Under the pieces are notes generated by a model. The model was not told the DNA's origin. It did no database searches and was given only the letters and a program-made list of their open reading frames with translations. A program made the translations under genes and the position numbers. DNA of 64,000 bases from Oscillospiraceae bacterium MB24-C1 (lineage in GTDB: Bacteria > Bacillota > Clostridia > Oscillospirales > Ruminococcaceae): the NCBI GenBank assembly GCA_030913685.1, contig CP133187.1, positions 2,050,001 through 2,114,000 on the forward strand. Reading direction: 5' to 3'. This document shows, one piece after another, positions 1 to 7,828 of this stretch; positions within the stretch are counted from its first letter, which is position 1; each line of letters opens with the position of its first letter.

Positions 1-360
<360 letters not shown>

Positions 361-462
361 TTAAGTGATCTTAATAGGTCTCGCATATTGCAGACATTTC
401 ATTGTTCAATTTTGAGTGTGCAGAACATTCTAAATAGTCTTGGGGCTATGCCGCAAGACACA

Positions 463-579
463 GCCGGTGCCAATGACGATGAGGATCCACCCGTTCCCAT
501 TCCGAACACGGTCGTTAAGCTCATCAGTGCCGAAAATACTTGGATGGAGACGTCCTGGGAAGATAGGTCGGTGCCGGCA
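463..579 (+). rRNA. 5S ribosomal RNA
   Basis: About 117 nt long. The terminal helix is formed by GCCGGTGCC at the start and GGTGCCGGC at the end. The internal stretch CACCCGTTCCCATTCCGAAC followed by ACGG is the highly conserved 5S loop region. It lies about 100 nt after the 23S end, as expected for the distal part of an rRNA operon, and no tRNA is seen in the spacer. Confidence 0.95.
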
Positions 580-587
580 CTTTTACG

Positions 588-620
588 GACATCCCTGCAA
601 TAGCGGGGGTGTCTGTTTTT
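588..620 (+). terminator. Intrinsic terminator of the rRNA operon
   Basis: GACATCCCTGC and GCGGGGGTGTC form an 11-bp stem (with G-T wobbles) around an AATA loop, followed by TGTTTTTA. It lies directly after the 5S gene. Confidence 0.9.
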
Positions 621-648
621 ATTTACTTAATTGTTACATAAATGCCTT

Positions 649-675
649 TTGTTAGCAGATTAATAATGCTATAAT
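649..675 (+). promoter_or_regulatory. Possible promoter of degV
   Basis: A perfect TATAAT at 670-675 is preceded by TTGTTA at 649-654, but the spacer is only 15 bp. It is the best promoter-like match in the degV upstream region. The short spacer makes the -35 assignment uncertain. Confidence 0.4.
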
Positions 676-764
676 AATAGCAATTACATTTGGTGCATAT
701 GATCAAGATTTAGAAATATTGTCAAAGCTATTATAGAAAACATATCAGGAAGAGGGCATTACGG

Positions 765-1637
765 ATGGATAAGTTTTGTATTGTTACCGAATCAACTGCT
801 GATCTGACCCCGGCGCTAATTGATAGGTTCAATGTAACCGTAATACCGATGCGGTTTTCATTCGAAGATAAAGAATACTATAACTACCCTGACAATCGTG
901 AGCTTTCTTCTGAAGCTTTCTACCAGATGCTTAGGGAGGGACATGTCTCTACGACTACGGCTATCAACATGAGTCAGTTTGAAGAGGCATTTGTACCCAT
1001 TTTAGAACGCGGAGAAGATATTTTATATTTAGCTTTTTCCTCCGGTTTGAGCAGCACTTTTGGTACGGCTGTCATGGTTTTGGAACAGCTTCAGGAACGG
1101 TATCCCCTGCGCAAGATTGTTGTCATAGATACGCTGGCCGCCTCTATGGGCGAGGGCCTGTTGGTCTGCCTGGCAGCGATCAAAAAACAGGACGGCGCCA
1201 GTCTAAGTGAGGTTGCCGATTGGGTACGGGCAAACATCCTGAAGCTTTGTCACTGGTTTACGGTGGACGACTTGATGTATCTTTATCGTGGTGGTAGGGT
1301 GAACGCGCTTACCGCACATGTCGGGACAGCTTTTGGAATTAAGCCGATTCTGCATGTGGATAATGATGGGCATCTGATTCCTGCGGCAAAGGTGCGTGGG
1401 CGCAAGCAGTCTATTGAAGCACTCGCCGATAAAATTGGGGAGTTAGGGACTGAAATTTCGAAGCAAATGATTTTTATTGGGCATGCAGAGGCTGCCGATG
1501 CGGCACAGATGCTCGCGGATATGATCAATAAACGGTTTTCTCCAAAAGAAATACAGATCGCTTCCATCGGCCCCGTTGTGGGTAGCCATACCGGTCCGGG
1601 TCTGGTTTCGGTATTTTTCATGGGAACCGGCCGTTAG
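765..1637 (+). CDS. DegV family fatty-acid-binding protein
   Basis: A 290-residue DegV protein. The family binds a fatty acid in a cleft between two domains, and characterised FakB members present it to the kinase FakA for phospholipid synthesis. The N-terminal STADL motif (10-14), the STTTAINMS segment (62-70) and SSGLSST (92-98) match conserved ligand-contact segments, and the length is typical. The start follows an AGAGGGC ribosome site. It is the first gene after the rRNA operon, is followed 41 nt later by a nitroreductase, and no fakA is visible nearby. The substrate is unknown. Confidence 0.9.
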   Translation: MDKFCIVTESTADLTPALIDRFNVTVIPMRFSFEDKEYYNYPDNRELSSEAFYQMLREGHVSTTTAINMSQFEEAFVPILERGEDILYLAFSSGLSSTFGTAVMVLEQLQERYPLRKIVVIDTLAASMGEGLLVCLAAIKKQDGASLSEVADWVRANILKLCHWFTVDDLMYLYRGGRVNALTAHVGTAFGIKPILHVDNDGHLIPAAKVRGRKQSIEALADKIGELGTEISKQMIFIGHAEAADAAQMLADMINKRFSPKEIQIASIGPVVGSHTGPGLVSVFFMGTGR

Positions 1638-1678
1638 AGGACAAATATTTGAGTGCAGACAATTAAAGGGGGAGCAAC

Positions 1679-2224
1679 ATGGGCGATTTATTATCTTTAA
1701 TTCGACAGCGGCAAAGTTGTCGAAATTTTGACCCTGGGCGGTTTGTTGAAAAGGAAAAGCTAATGGATATTCTTCAAGCGGCTGCGCTGTCACCTTCTGC
1801 CTGCAATAGTCAACCGTGGCGTTATATAGCAGTGGATGAACCACAACGGGTAGAACAGGTGGCACAATGCCTTCAAGACTCGGGGATGAATAAATTTGCC
1901 GGTAAAGCCACCGCTTTTGTTGTGGCAATTGAAGGAAAGCAAAATTTAACGGCCAAGGTTGGCGAATCTCTTAAAAATCAAAAATTTTCGGGCATTGATC
2001 TCGGCCTTTCGGTGGCGCATCTGGTTCTGGCTGCCGAGGCATTGGGGCTGTCCAGTTGTATATTGGGCTGGTTTAATGAGCGCAAGCTAAAAATGCTGCT
2101 TGGCATACCCAAAACCCGCCGCATTCGTCTAGTGGTAGCGCTGGGTTATGCAATGGCGGATGATGTATTGCGTGATAAGCAGCGCAAAAAATTTGATGAA
2201 GTGATAAGTTTTAATAAGTTTTAA
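1679..2224 (+). CDS. Nitroreductase family protein
   Basis: A 181-residue FMN-dependent nitroreductase-fold protein. The family reduces nitro groups, quinones or flavins with NAD(P)H. The N-terminal RQSCRNF segment and SPSACNSQPW (39-48) are the characteristic FMN phosphate-binding motifs, and GLSSCILGWF supports the fold. It is shorter than the 200-220-residue classical enzymes but complete at both ends. A strong AAAGGGGGAG site precedes the ATG. It may be co-transcribed with degV. The natural substrate cannot be read from sequence. Confidence 0.88.
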   Translation: MGDLLSLIRQRQSCRNFDPGRFVEKEKLMDILQAAALSPSACNSQPWRYIAVDEPQRVEQVAQCLQDSGMNKFAGKATAFVVAIEGKQNLTAKVGESLKNQKFSGIDLGLSVAHLVLAAEALGLSSCILGWFNERKLKMLLGIPKTRRIRLVVALGYAMADDVLRDKQRKKFDEVISFNKF

Positions 2225-2294
2225 TTCCAGGTAAATAAATGATAGTATAAGAAGGATATTCCGATATAGAGGAATGATATAGACAGCTGCGAGA

Positions 2295-2519
2295 ATGTTT
2301 TTCTTTGCCCTTATTTCGCACTTTGCTTACGCTATAATGTTCAATAAAAATTTCATTCCCTTTCAAGACAGCATATTTGACCAAACAAGCGTCATGTGGA
2401 CCCTTGCGTGGGGATTAGTTGCCTTGACAATCCAACAAAGCAAAAAGTGGTTTTTCTATATGTATTATCCGGCGCACCTGACGATTTTAGGATTGGCTAG
2501 AGCTATGTTATATTCCTAA
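2295..2519 (+). pseudogene. TraX family protein remnant
   Basis: A 74-residue reading frame resembles pieces of the TraX/acyltransferase-like membrane family. ISHFAYAIMFN followed by VMWTLAWGLVAL matches the first conserved block, and FYMYYPAHLTILGL matches the C-terminal block. In intact TraX proteins (about 240 residues) these blocks are separated by roughly 100 residues and preceded by 60-80 more. Here they are nearly adjacent and no ribosome site precedes the ATG. I read it as an N-truncated, internally deleted relic. Family assignment is from recalled motifs. Confidence 0.55.
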
Positions 2520-2571
2520 TTTAAGTTATTCTCATAGTCTATAGGATTGAATATAGTAGAAACGTAAAATC

Positions 2572-2608
2572 AAAACCGTGTATTTACTGATGTAAATACA
2601 CGGTTTTA
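2572..2608. terminator. Bidirectional terminator between traX remnant and glutamate synthase genes
   Basis: AAAACCGTGTATTTA and TAAATACACGGTTTT form a long, nearly perfect stem with A-rich and T-rich flanks on both strands. It can terminate the plus-strand degV unit and the minus-strand glutamate synthase unit. Confidence 0.85.
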
Positions 2609-2619
2609 AGATAGGGGGG

Positions 2620-3342
2620 TTAGTTGATGGCGTAAAGTCTTTTATAAGGGCTTTTAGCGTTAGGCGTTAGTACATAAAAGTGGTGGGGCAGTATTGCATC
2701 CATCGGGATATCAAAGCGCTCACAGTATTCGGTGATATAGGGCATGATCTCTTGCATATCCTTATCTGAAGCATCAGAAGCCAGCACTTGCGGGGGCAAG
2801 TTGGTCAGTGGCTGTGCAGAGCGGATAAATATTTTGCCGCCATGCATGCCGGTGCCGCAGAAATAACCAAAAGGAACACGTTCTTCACAGCCCAGACCCA
2901 ACACAACAATATGTCCACCAGCTTGATATTCACCTAAAAAGCTACCCGCAGCTCCGCCGATGACCAGTAACGGGATTTTATTCTGATAAGCTTTCATGTG
3001 GATGCCGGCCCGGTAGCCCGCGTTGCCCTTGACAAAGATGGCACCGCCACGCATTGAATAACCGGTGGCATCGCCTGACGAGCCGTTGATGACAATGAGA
3101 CCGTCGTTCATAGTATCACCGGTAGCATCCTGTGCGTTCCCGTTTACTATGATGGTGCCACCATCCAGATAAGCGCCCAACGCGTTACCCGGAACACCAT
3201 TGATGTGGATTTTTTTGTCAGAAATACCTGCGCCGATAAAGCGTTGACCAAGACACCCCATTAGATTAATATCGCCTGTCGGCGCTCGGCGGATGGCCTG
3301 ATTCAAAACCGTTTGGTTCATATTATACGCATCAATTTTCAT
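2620..3342 (-). CDS. Glutamate synthase GXGXG (domain 3) subunit
   Basis: A 240-residue stand-alone version of the C-terminal beta-helix domain of glutamate synthase large subunit. Six turns with the GXXGXXXG pattern are visible (for example GVPGNALGAYLDGG, GSSGDATGYSMRGG and GGAAGSFLGEYQAGG). In the fused enzyme this helix holds the amidotransferase and synthase domains apart and lines the ammonia route. It follows the FMN subunit by 18 nt and shares its direction, so the three pieces form one operon. A GGAGGAG ribosome site precedes the ATG. Confidence 0.93.
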   Translation of the reverse strand: MKIDAYNMNQTVLNQAIRRAPTGDINLMGCLGQRFIGAGISDKKIHINGVPGNALGAYLDGGTIIVNGNAQDATGDTMNDGLIVINGSSGDATGYSMRGGAIFVKGNAGYRAGIHMKAYQNKIPLLVIGGAAGSFLGEYQAGGHIVVLGLGCEERVPFGYFCGTGMHGGKIFIRSAQPLTNLPPQVLASDASDKDMQEIMPYITEYCERFDIPMDAILPHHFYVLTPNAKSPYKRLYAIN

Positions 3343-3360
3343 AGCAGACTCCTCCGTTTC

Positions 3361-4866
3361 TTATTGGCCAGCGTGCTGTACGCCAAGAATTTTAAGCTCG
3401 GCGTCTGTCAGCCCAACGCCTCGGAGCATGAGGCGGTTACCGCGCAGCGCCTCGATAGAGTTGATACCCATGCCGCCCATCATTTCTTTGACTTCATGTG
3501 TCCAGCCTTCGATGAGATTGACCAATTGACGATGTGCTTCATTAGCATTTAAACGCTTGGTCAACTGAGGGGTCTGGGTACAAATTCCCCAATTGCAGCC
3601 GCCGGTGTGGCAGCCGTGGCACATGTGACAACCCATTGCAATCAGAGCGGCAGTGCCGATATAAACAGCGTCCGCACCAAGAGCGATAGCTTTGATGACG
3701 TCGGCGCTGTTGCGGATGGTGCCGCTGGCGACGACAGAAACCTCATTGCGGATACCCTCTTCACGCAGGCGTGAATCGACCACGGCGAGCGCAAGCTCAA
3801 TCGGAATGCCGACGTTGTCGCGCGTCTGGGTGGGCGCGGCGCCAGTACCAGCGCGCAGACCGTCAATAGCGATAATGTCTGCGCCACTTCGCGCGATGCC
3901 GCTTGCGATAGAAGCCACGTTATGCACGGCGGCAATTTTGACAACAATCGGTTTTTTGTGAGCAGTAACCTCTTTTAGAGAGTAGACGAGCTGCCGCAGA
4001 TCTTCAATGGAGTAGATATCGTGGTGCGGCGCGGGGGAAATGGCATCGCTACCTTCGGGAATCATGCGGGTTTTTGAGATATCCCCGATGTTTTTTGCGC
4101 CGGCCAGATGTCCGCCAATGCCCGGTTTTGCTCCCTGACCAATTTTAATTTCAATAGCTGCACCGGTTTCAAGATATTTGCGATGGACACCAAAACGACC
4201 GGAGGCCACCTGTACAATGGTGTGGTCACCATACTGGTACAGATCGTGATGTAGACCGCCTTCACCGGTGTTATAGTAAGTCCCCAGATCGGTTGAGGCT
4301 TTTGCCAGTGCCTCATGCGCCGGATAGCTAATCGCGCCATAACTCATGGCTGCAAACATAATCGGGGTGTTGAGCGTCAGGTGCGGGGGGAGAGTGTTGA
4401 TTAGACGGCCGGAGGCATCCCGGCGGATGTTGACCGAGGTTTTGCCCAAATAGGTGCGGGTTTCCATCGGCTCTCGCAGCGGATCAATGGAAGGGTTGGT
4501 CACCTGAGCGGCATTGATGAGCAGTTTATCCCAATAAAGGGGATAGTTTTTGGTGGTGCCCATACCGGAGAGCAGTACGCCGCCGGTGGCTGCCTGCAGG
4601 TAGATTTCGCGCATGTTGTTGGCGCTCCAGTTGCTACTGATGTTGACAGCCTGTGTGTTACGGATGATTTTAATGGCTTTGGTGGGGCAGGTCGCCACAC
4701 AACGATAGCAGTTGACACACTTGCTATTGTTTTCGGTAAGCGCTTTTTTATCGGCTGTGAACTGGTGCACACCGTAACTGCATTCATTGACGCATTTTCC
4801 GCACAGCGTGCAGCGACTTTCGCTGCGCACCACTTCAAAATTGGAAGCAAAGTCTAAAGCGTACAT
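3361..4866 (-). CDS. Glutamate synthase FMN/Fe-S catalytic subunit (domain 2, ferredoxin-fused)
   Basis: A 501-residue protein. An N-terminal two-cluster ferredoxin domain (Cys19, 22, 25, 29 and Cys50, 53, 56, 60) precedes the FMN-binding alpha/beta barrel that converts 2-oxoglutarate plus ammonia to glutamate. The cysteine-rich segment CHMCHGCHTGGCNWGIC near residue 420 corresponds to the [3Fe-4S] region of the family. The start at 4866 was chosen over an upstream ATG because AAGGAGG lies six bases before it. It overlaps the amidotransferase gene by 13 nt. No gltD-type NADPH subunit lies nearby, so electrons may come from ferredoxin; that is inference. Confidence 0.93.
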   Translation of the reverse strand: MYALDFASNFEVVRSESRCTLCGKCVNECSYGVHQFTADKKALTENNSKCVNCYRCVATCPTKAIKIIRNTQAVNISSNWSANNMREIYLQAATGGVLLSGMGTTKNYPLYWDKLLINAAQVTNPSIDPLREPMETRTYLGKTSVNIRRDASGRLINTLPPHLTLNTPIMFAAMSYGAISYPAHEALAKASTDLGTYYNTGEGGLHHDLYQYGDHTIVQVASGRFGVHRKYLETGAAIEIKIGQGAKPGIGGHLAGAKNIGDISKTRMIPEGSDAISPAPHHDIYSIEDLRQLVYSLKEVTAHKKPIVVKIAAVHNVASIASGIARSGADIIAIDGLRAGTGAAPTQTRDNVGIPIELALAVVDSRLREEGIRNEVSVVASGTIRNSADVIKAIALGADAVYIGTAALIAMGCHMCHGCHTGGCNWGICTQTPQLTKRLNANEAHRQLVNLIEGWTHEVKEMMGGMGINSIEALRGNRLMLRGVGLTDAELKILGVQHAGQ

Positions 4867-5954
4867 ACGGATTCCTCCTTGCATCTGAAGATGACGGCCT
4901 CGCCGCCCTTTGGGGACCAGAACTTATCCAGCTCCGGCTCAATGGCGCGAATTGCGCACTCTTCGCTGGCGATATAAACGCGGCTGTTGCGCTCGCCTAC
5001 GACCATTGAACGCAGCTTCAGGCGATCGTTCAATGCCATTAACCCGCCGTCAAATCCAACAAGTATAGAAAATGGGCCGGTCATCAGAAGACTGGCAAAG
5101 GTATTGCGAAGATAGGTCAGCTGTTGGCGTTCCGCCGGAGGTTTTGTGGCGATGGTATTCCAAAACGGCGCCGCAATGACGCTTGCCATTTCATTTAACG
5201 AAAGTTTTTTCCGCCGTACAAGGTAATCGATAATATAGGTGATAACCTCGGTGTCAGTGAGTAGCGTGCATTTATAACCGAACATTTCAATATATCGCCG
5301 GTTGGCATCGTAGGAGGAAATTTCTCCGTTATGTACGACAGAAAAGTTAAGTAGTGCAAAAGGGTGCGCGCCGCCCCACCAACCGGGTGTATTTGTGGGA
5401 TAACGGCCGTGAGCCGTCCATGCATAGCCTTTATAGTCTTCAAGACGGTAAAATTCGCCTACGTCTTCGGGATATCCTACCGCTTTAAACACGCCCATAT
5501 TTTTTCCGCTGGAGAAAACGTGGGCCCCTGGCATTGTCGTGTTGACTCGGGTGACACAGCGCATAACATATTCTTTTTCGTCAAGCTGACTATGATCAAG
5601 CTTATTTTCAAGCGGCCGCATAAAATAGCGCCAAATTAGGGGGGCATCGGTAATGCGAGGGTGCTTTCTCGTCGGAATCTTTGAGAGGTTTGCAATGTCA
5701 AAATGGCGTTCAAGGAATTTTTCACAGGTTTCTTTAGCGGTCTGATCCTCATAAAATACATGGAAGGCGTAGTGATGCTTGTACTGAGGGTAAATACCGT
5801 AGGCAGCGAAACCACCGCCTAGACCATTGGAACGGTCGTGCATTGTTGCGATAGATCGGATAATTTCATCACCAGAAATAGGCTTACCTTCCAGATCTAT
5901 AACGCCTGAGATAGCGCAACCCGATGGAATTCTGACTTGTCCTTCTTTTTGCAT
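4854..5954 (-). CDS. Glutamate synthase class II glutamine amidotransferase subunit (domain 1)
   Basis: A 366-residue Ntn-hydrolase amidotransferase that releases ammonia from glutamine. The probable nucleophile is Cys13 in PSGCAISGVI, so a 12-residue propeptide would have to be removed to expose it. Other family hallmarks are HGRYPTNTPGWWGGAHPF (substrate loop) and the VVHNGEISSYDANRRY segment. The ATG at 5954 is preceded by AAAAGGAGGAA; a longer in-frame extension upstream would run through the terminator hairpin and promoter and is rejected. First gene of the three-gene operon. Confidence 0.93.
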   Translation of the reverse strand: MQKEGQVRIPSGCAISGVIDLEGKPISGDEIIRSIATMHDRSNGLGGGFAAYGIYPQYKHHYAFHVFYEDQTAKETCEKFLERHFDIANLSKIPTRKHPRITDAPLIWRYFMRPLENKLDHSQLDEKEYVMRCVTRVNTTMPGAHVFSSGKNMGVFKAVGYPEDVGEFYRLEDYKGYAWTAHGRYPTNTPGWWGGAHPFALLNFSVVHNGEISSYDANRRYIEMFGYKCTLLTDTEVITYIIDYLVRRKKLSLNEMASVIAAPFWNTIATKPPAERQQLTYLRNTFASLLMTGPFSILVGFDGGLMALNDRLKLRSMVVGERNSRVYIASEECAIRAIEPELDKFWSPKGGEAVIFRCKEESVCTL

Positions 5955-5985
5955 GGGGGTTCCTCCTTTTCGAGTGGTCAGGCGG

Positions 5986-6024
5986 TGAAAAAATAAGAGA
6001 GGTGTCTCTAGAGGACACCTCTCT
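5986..6024 (-). terminator. Terminator-like hairpin in the glutamate synthase leader
   Basis: Read on the minus strand, AGAGAGGTGTC and GACACCTCTCT form an 11-bp perfect stem (5996-6006 with 6014-6024) followed by TTATTTTTT. It lies between the promoter and the first gene, so it would terminate or attenuate transcription of the operon it precedes. Confidence 0.75.
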
Positions 6025-6042
6025 CGGTAATCGCCCTTAAAT

Positions 6043-6145
6043 ATGCAAGTAATTGTAATGCAACTTGCAATACTCGTCAAGCGATTCTGCAATTTTTATA
6101 AAACGTCCTGCAAAATCCCTCGGCTGCGCACAGTTGATTGTGCAA
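6043..6145. repeat. Cluster of six TGCAA repeats at the glutamate synthase promoter
   Basis: TGCAA occurs at 6043, 6059, 6066, 6088, 6109 and 6141 on the plus strand. The copies at 6066, 6088 and 6109 are spaced 22 and 21 bp apart, about two helical turns. A degenerate TGCAG copy lies near 6215. The arrangement suggests an operator array for an unidentified activator or repressor. No regulator gene is adjacent. Confidence 0.5.
6052..6080 (-). promoter_or_regulatory. Promoter of the glutamate synthase operon
   Basis: On the minus strand TTGACG (6075-6080) and TACAAT (6052-6057) are separated by exactly 17 bp. Transcription would begin near 6045, about 90 nt before the amidotransferase start. 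Several TGCAA repeats overlap and flank it. Confidence 0.75.
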
Positions 6146-6236
6146 CATTACGCAAATAAACATGGGTTATCTGCCGAGGGATGATCTAGTAATAAACGGT
6201 AAGAAAGGAAAATTTGCAGGAGCTATAAATAAACAA

Positions 6237-7250
6237 TCATTTTTCAGCAGGCGGATCTTGCTGGGGATTTGGTTTAGCTGAAGAAATTTTATTTTTATTT
6301 TCATTCATTTTAAATTTAACACGGCGTGATGTTCTGAAGGAAATGAAAATAAATGAGCCGAGAACTGCAAGGCAAATCACAATTAATGGTAGGTCTTCAA
6401 TCACGAAGAGCAGCAACGCTTCAAAGAACCAAGCCAGTTTTTCACCCGAACGCTTAAAAGAGGCGGAAATTTTATCACCTAAAGTTTTAGGCGCCGATTC
6501 TACCGGTTGATACTCAACCACCTCGCGCAGATCCAAATTTAAATAAGAATAGGCAACTTGACTATCCATCCGACGCATGGTCGCGGTTAGTGATTCTATC
6601 TGGTAGCGCACATCTGAAAGCGCCCGCTCCAGCGAAATGACATCCTCTAGCTTATCAGCCTTGGACAAAATGTCTAAAAGCCGCTCTTCCTGCAGCTTTA
6701 AGGAATTAAGATGCGCTTGTGTGTCAAAATATCTATCAGTTATGTCGTCGATATTCTCGCTCTTTGAGGTGACATTGCAGATGCCGCCGACAGCAGTCGT
6801 TACACTGTCGAGTTTATCGGCGGGAATTCTTGCTTGTATTGAAGCAGAACGCTCATAATACGAGCCGCGATGGGTCAAACTTTGACCATTGATGCTTTGA
6901 TTTTCGATATAGCCGCCCTGCTCCGTAATAACGGTCAAAATCTGCTCAAATGCGGTATCAAATTCTTTTGATTCAAGCGAGAGGTGGCTATGCTTAACAA
7001 TTTTGCGATCGGGCGTCATAACCTCGATATCGGTTTTATTCTGGTCGTCGGTGGAAATTTCGGCTGGTGCGTGCGCTACCATGCGTCCAGAGCCTTCAGC
7101 AATTGCAAGCTGCATATTCGAATGGCTTGCGGCAGAAGTTTCGCTGGGGGCCGCTTTATCATTTACACTTGTACTACTGCAGGCGGCGCATATTGCCAGT
7201 ACTGCAAGAATTATAGCCAACGCTGATAAAATAGACTTTTTATACTGCAT
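6237..7250 (-). CDS. DUF4349 domain-containing membrane-anchored protein
   Basis: A 337-residue exported protein. An N-terminal hydrophobic segment ends in ICAACSSTS, which resembles a lipobox but has Cys rather than Leu at -3, so lipidation is uncertain. The central part matches DUF4349, with two sides of a coiled coil around residues 165-235 (DRYFDTQAHLNSLKLQEERL and DVISLERALSDVRYQIESL). A C-terminal transmembrane helix (about 280-305) is followed by a lysine-rich tail. Function is unknown. AAAGGAGG precedes the ATG. It is transcribed toward, but separately from, the glutamate synthase promoter. Confidence 0.85.
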   Translation of the reverse strand: MQYKKSILSALAIILAVLAICAACSSTSVNDKAAPSETSAASHSNMQLAIAEGSGRMVAHAPAEISTDDQNKTDIEVMTPDRKIVKHSHLSLESKEFDTAFEQILTVITEQGGYIENQSINGQSLTHRGSYYERSASIQARIPADKLDSVTTAVGGICNVTSKSENIDDITDRYFDTQAHLNSLKLQEERLLDILSKADKLEDVISLERALSDVRYQIESLTATMRRMDSQVAYSYLNLDLREVVEYQPVESAPKTLGDKISASFKRSGEKLAWFFEALLLFVIEDLPLIVICLAVLGSFIFISFRTSRRVKFKMNENKNKISSAKPNPQQDPPAEK

Positions 7251-7384
7251 TAAAATGCCTCCTTTTAAATATTGTTTTCTGCTAATAAGGTACAGAAAAT
7301 CTGGCAGATTATTGCATTGGCTAATTAGGTGCCATCAATTTTCTAAATATTTATAAAATATTAAAAAATATCATGGGCTGATGC

Positions 7385-7413
7385 TTGACATTTTTAAACC
7401 TGTCCAATATAAT
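7385..7413 (+). promoter_or_regulatory. Consensus promoter upstream of the polyamine operon leader
   Basis: TTGACA (7385-7390) and TATAAT (7408-7413) are separated by exactly 17 bp: a perfect match to the vegetative sigma consensus. The predicted start near 7420 lies about 410 nt before speD. Confidence 0.85.
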
Positions 7414-7419
7414 TGCAGT

Positions 7420-7828
7420 GATCGCAAAAAAAGAACAGATTGGTTAGACAGAGTCTTTCCACTCGCGAATGTTTTTGACCACTTCCATCGGGAAGGAATG
7501 GCCATACGGACAGCCGGGTCAAATGCCGAGCGGCAACTTCGTTGCCTTATTGATTGCGTTAGAAGCGCAAATTTTATAAGTTGGTTACTTAAAACCGATG
7601 TGTAAGCGGACACATAAAACTTGTGAAACGATCAATAAGAGTAGTAAAAGTAACTATTTGCTATATAGACTCTGACTGTTCTGGTTTTTAATGATGAGGG
7701 GCCTGTGCCTTTTCTAAGGTGATTAGGCAACACCTGTTCAAAAATAACAGATTTGAATCGAAGCACAAGTGTTTTGGCGAATTTCGCTGCACTTGTGCTT
7801 ATTTTTGTTGATGGAGGAAAGCGCGAAA
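7420..7828 (+). other. Long untranslated leader of the polyamine operon, candidate riboregulator
   Basis: No convincing gene is seen here on either strand. Short hairpins can be drawn: CTTCC/GGAAG near 7483-7496, GGCAAC/GTTGCC near 7532-7546, TTGCG/CGCAA near 7555-7571, and AGGTG/CACCT near 7717-7735. The last is enclosed by CTGTT (7676-7680) pairing with AACAG (7746-7750). The region ends in a terminator-like hairpin. It does not show SAM-I, T-box or guanidine riboswitch signatures that I can recognise. It may instead contain a decayed gene fragment. Confidence 0.45.
7761..7809 (+). terminator. Terminator-like attenuator hairpin just before speD
   Basis: AAGCACAAGTG (7761-7771) pairs perfectly with CACTTGTGCTT (7790-7800). 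A small internal GCGA/TCGC hairpin sits in the loop, and ATTTTTGTT follows. It lies 20 nt before the speD start, so it would block expression of the operon unless disrupted. Confidence 0.75.

Noticed and set aside
1443-1928. A 161-codon minus-strand frame across degV and the nitroreductase
   Set aside because: Shadow of two well-supported plus-strand genes, with no family similarity.
7441-7560. Possible SAM-I-like riboswitch before speD (GGGAAGGAATGGCC and GGCAAC segments)
   Set aside because: The closing stem and the GATAAGAG-type 3' strand are absent and the order of elements does not fit. Left as an unclassified leader.
7381-7605. A 74-codon frame in the polyamine leader
   Set aside because: Its ATG lies upstream of the predicted transcription start and inside the promoter; no ribosome site, no recognisable family. 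A minus-strand frame over the same region is no better.
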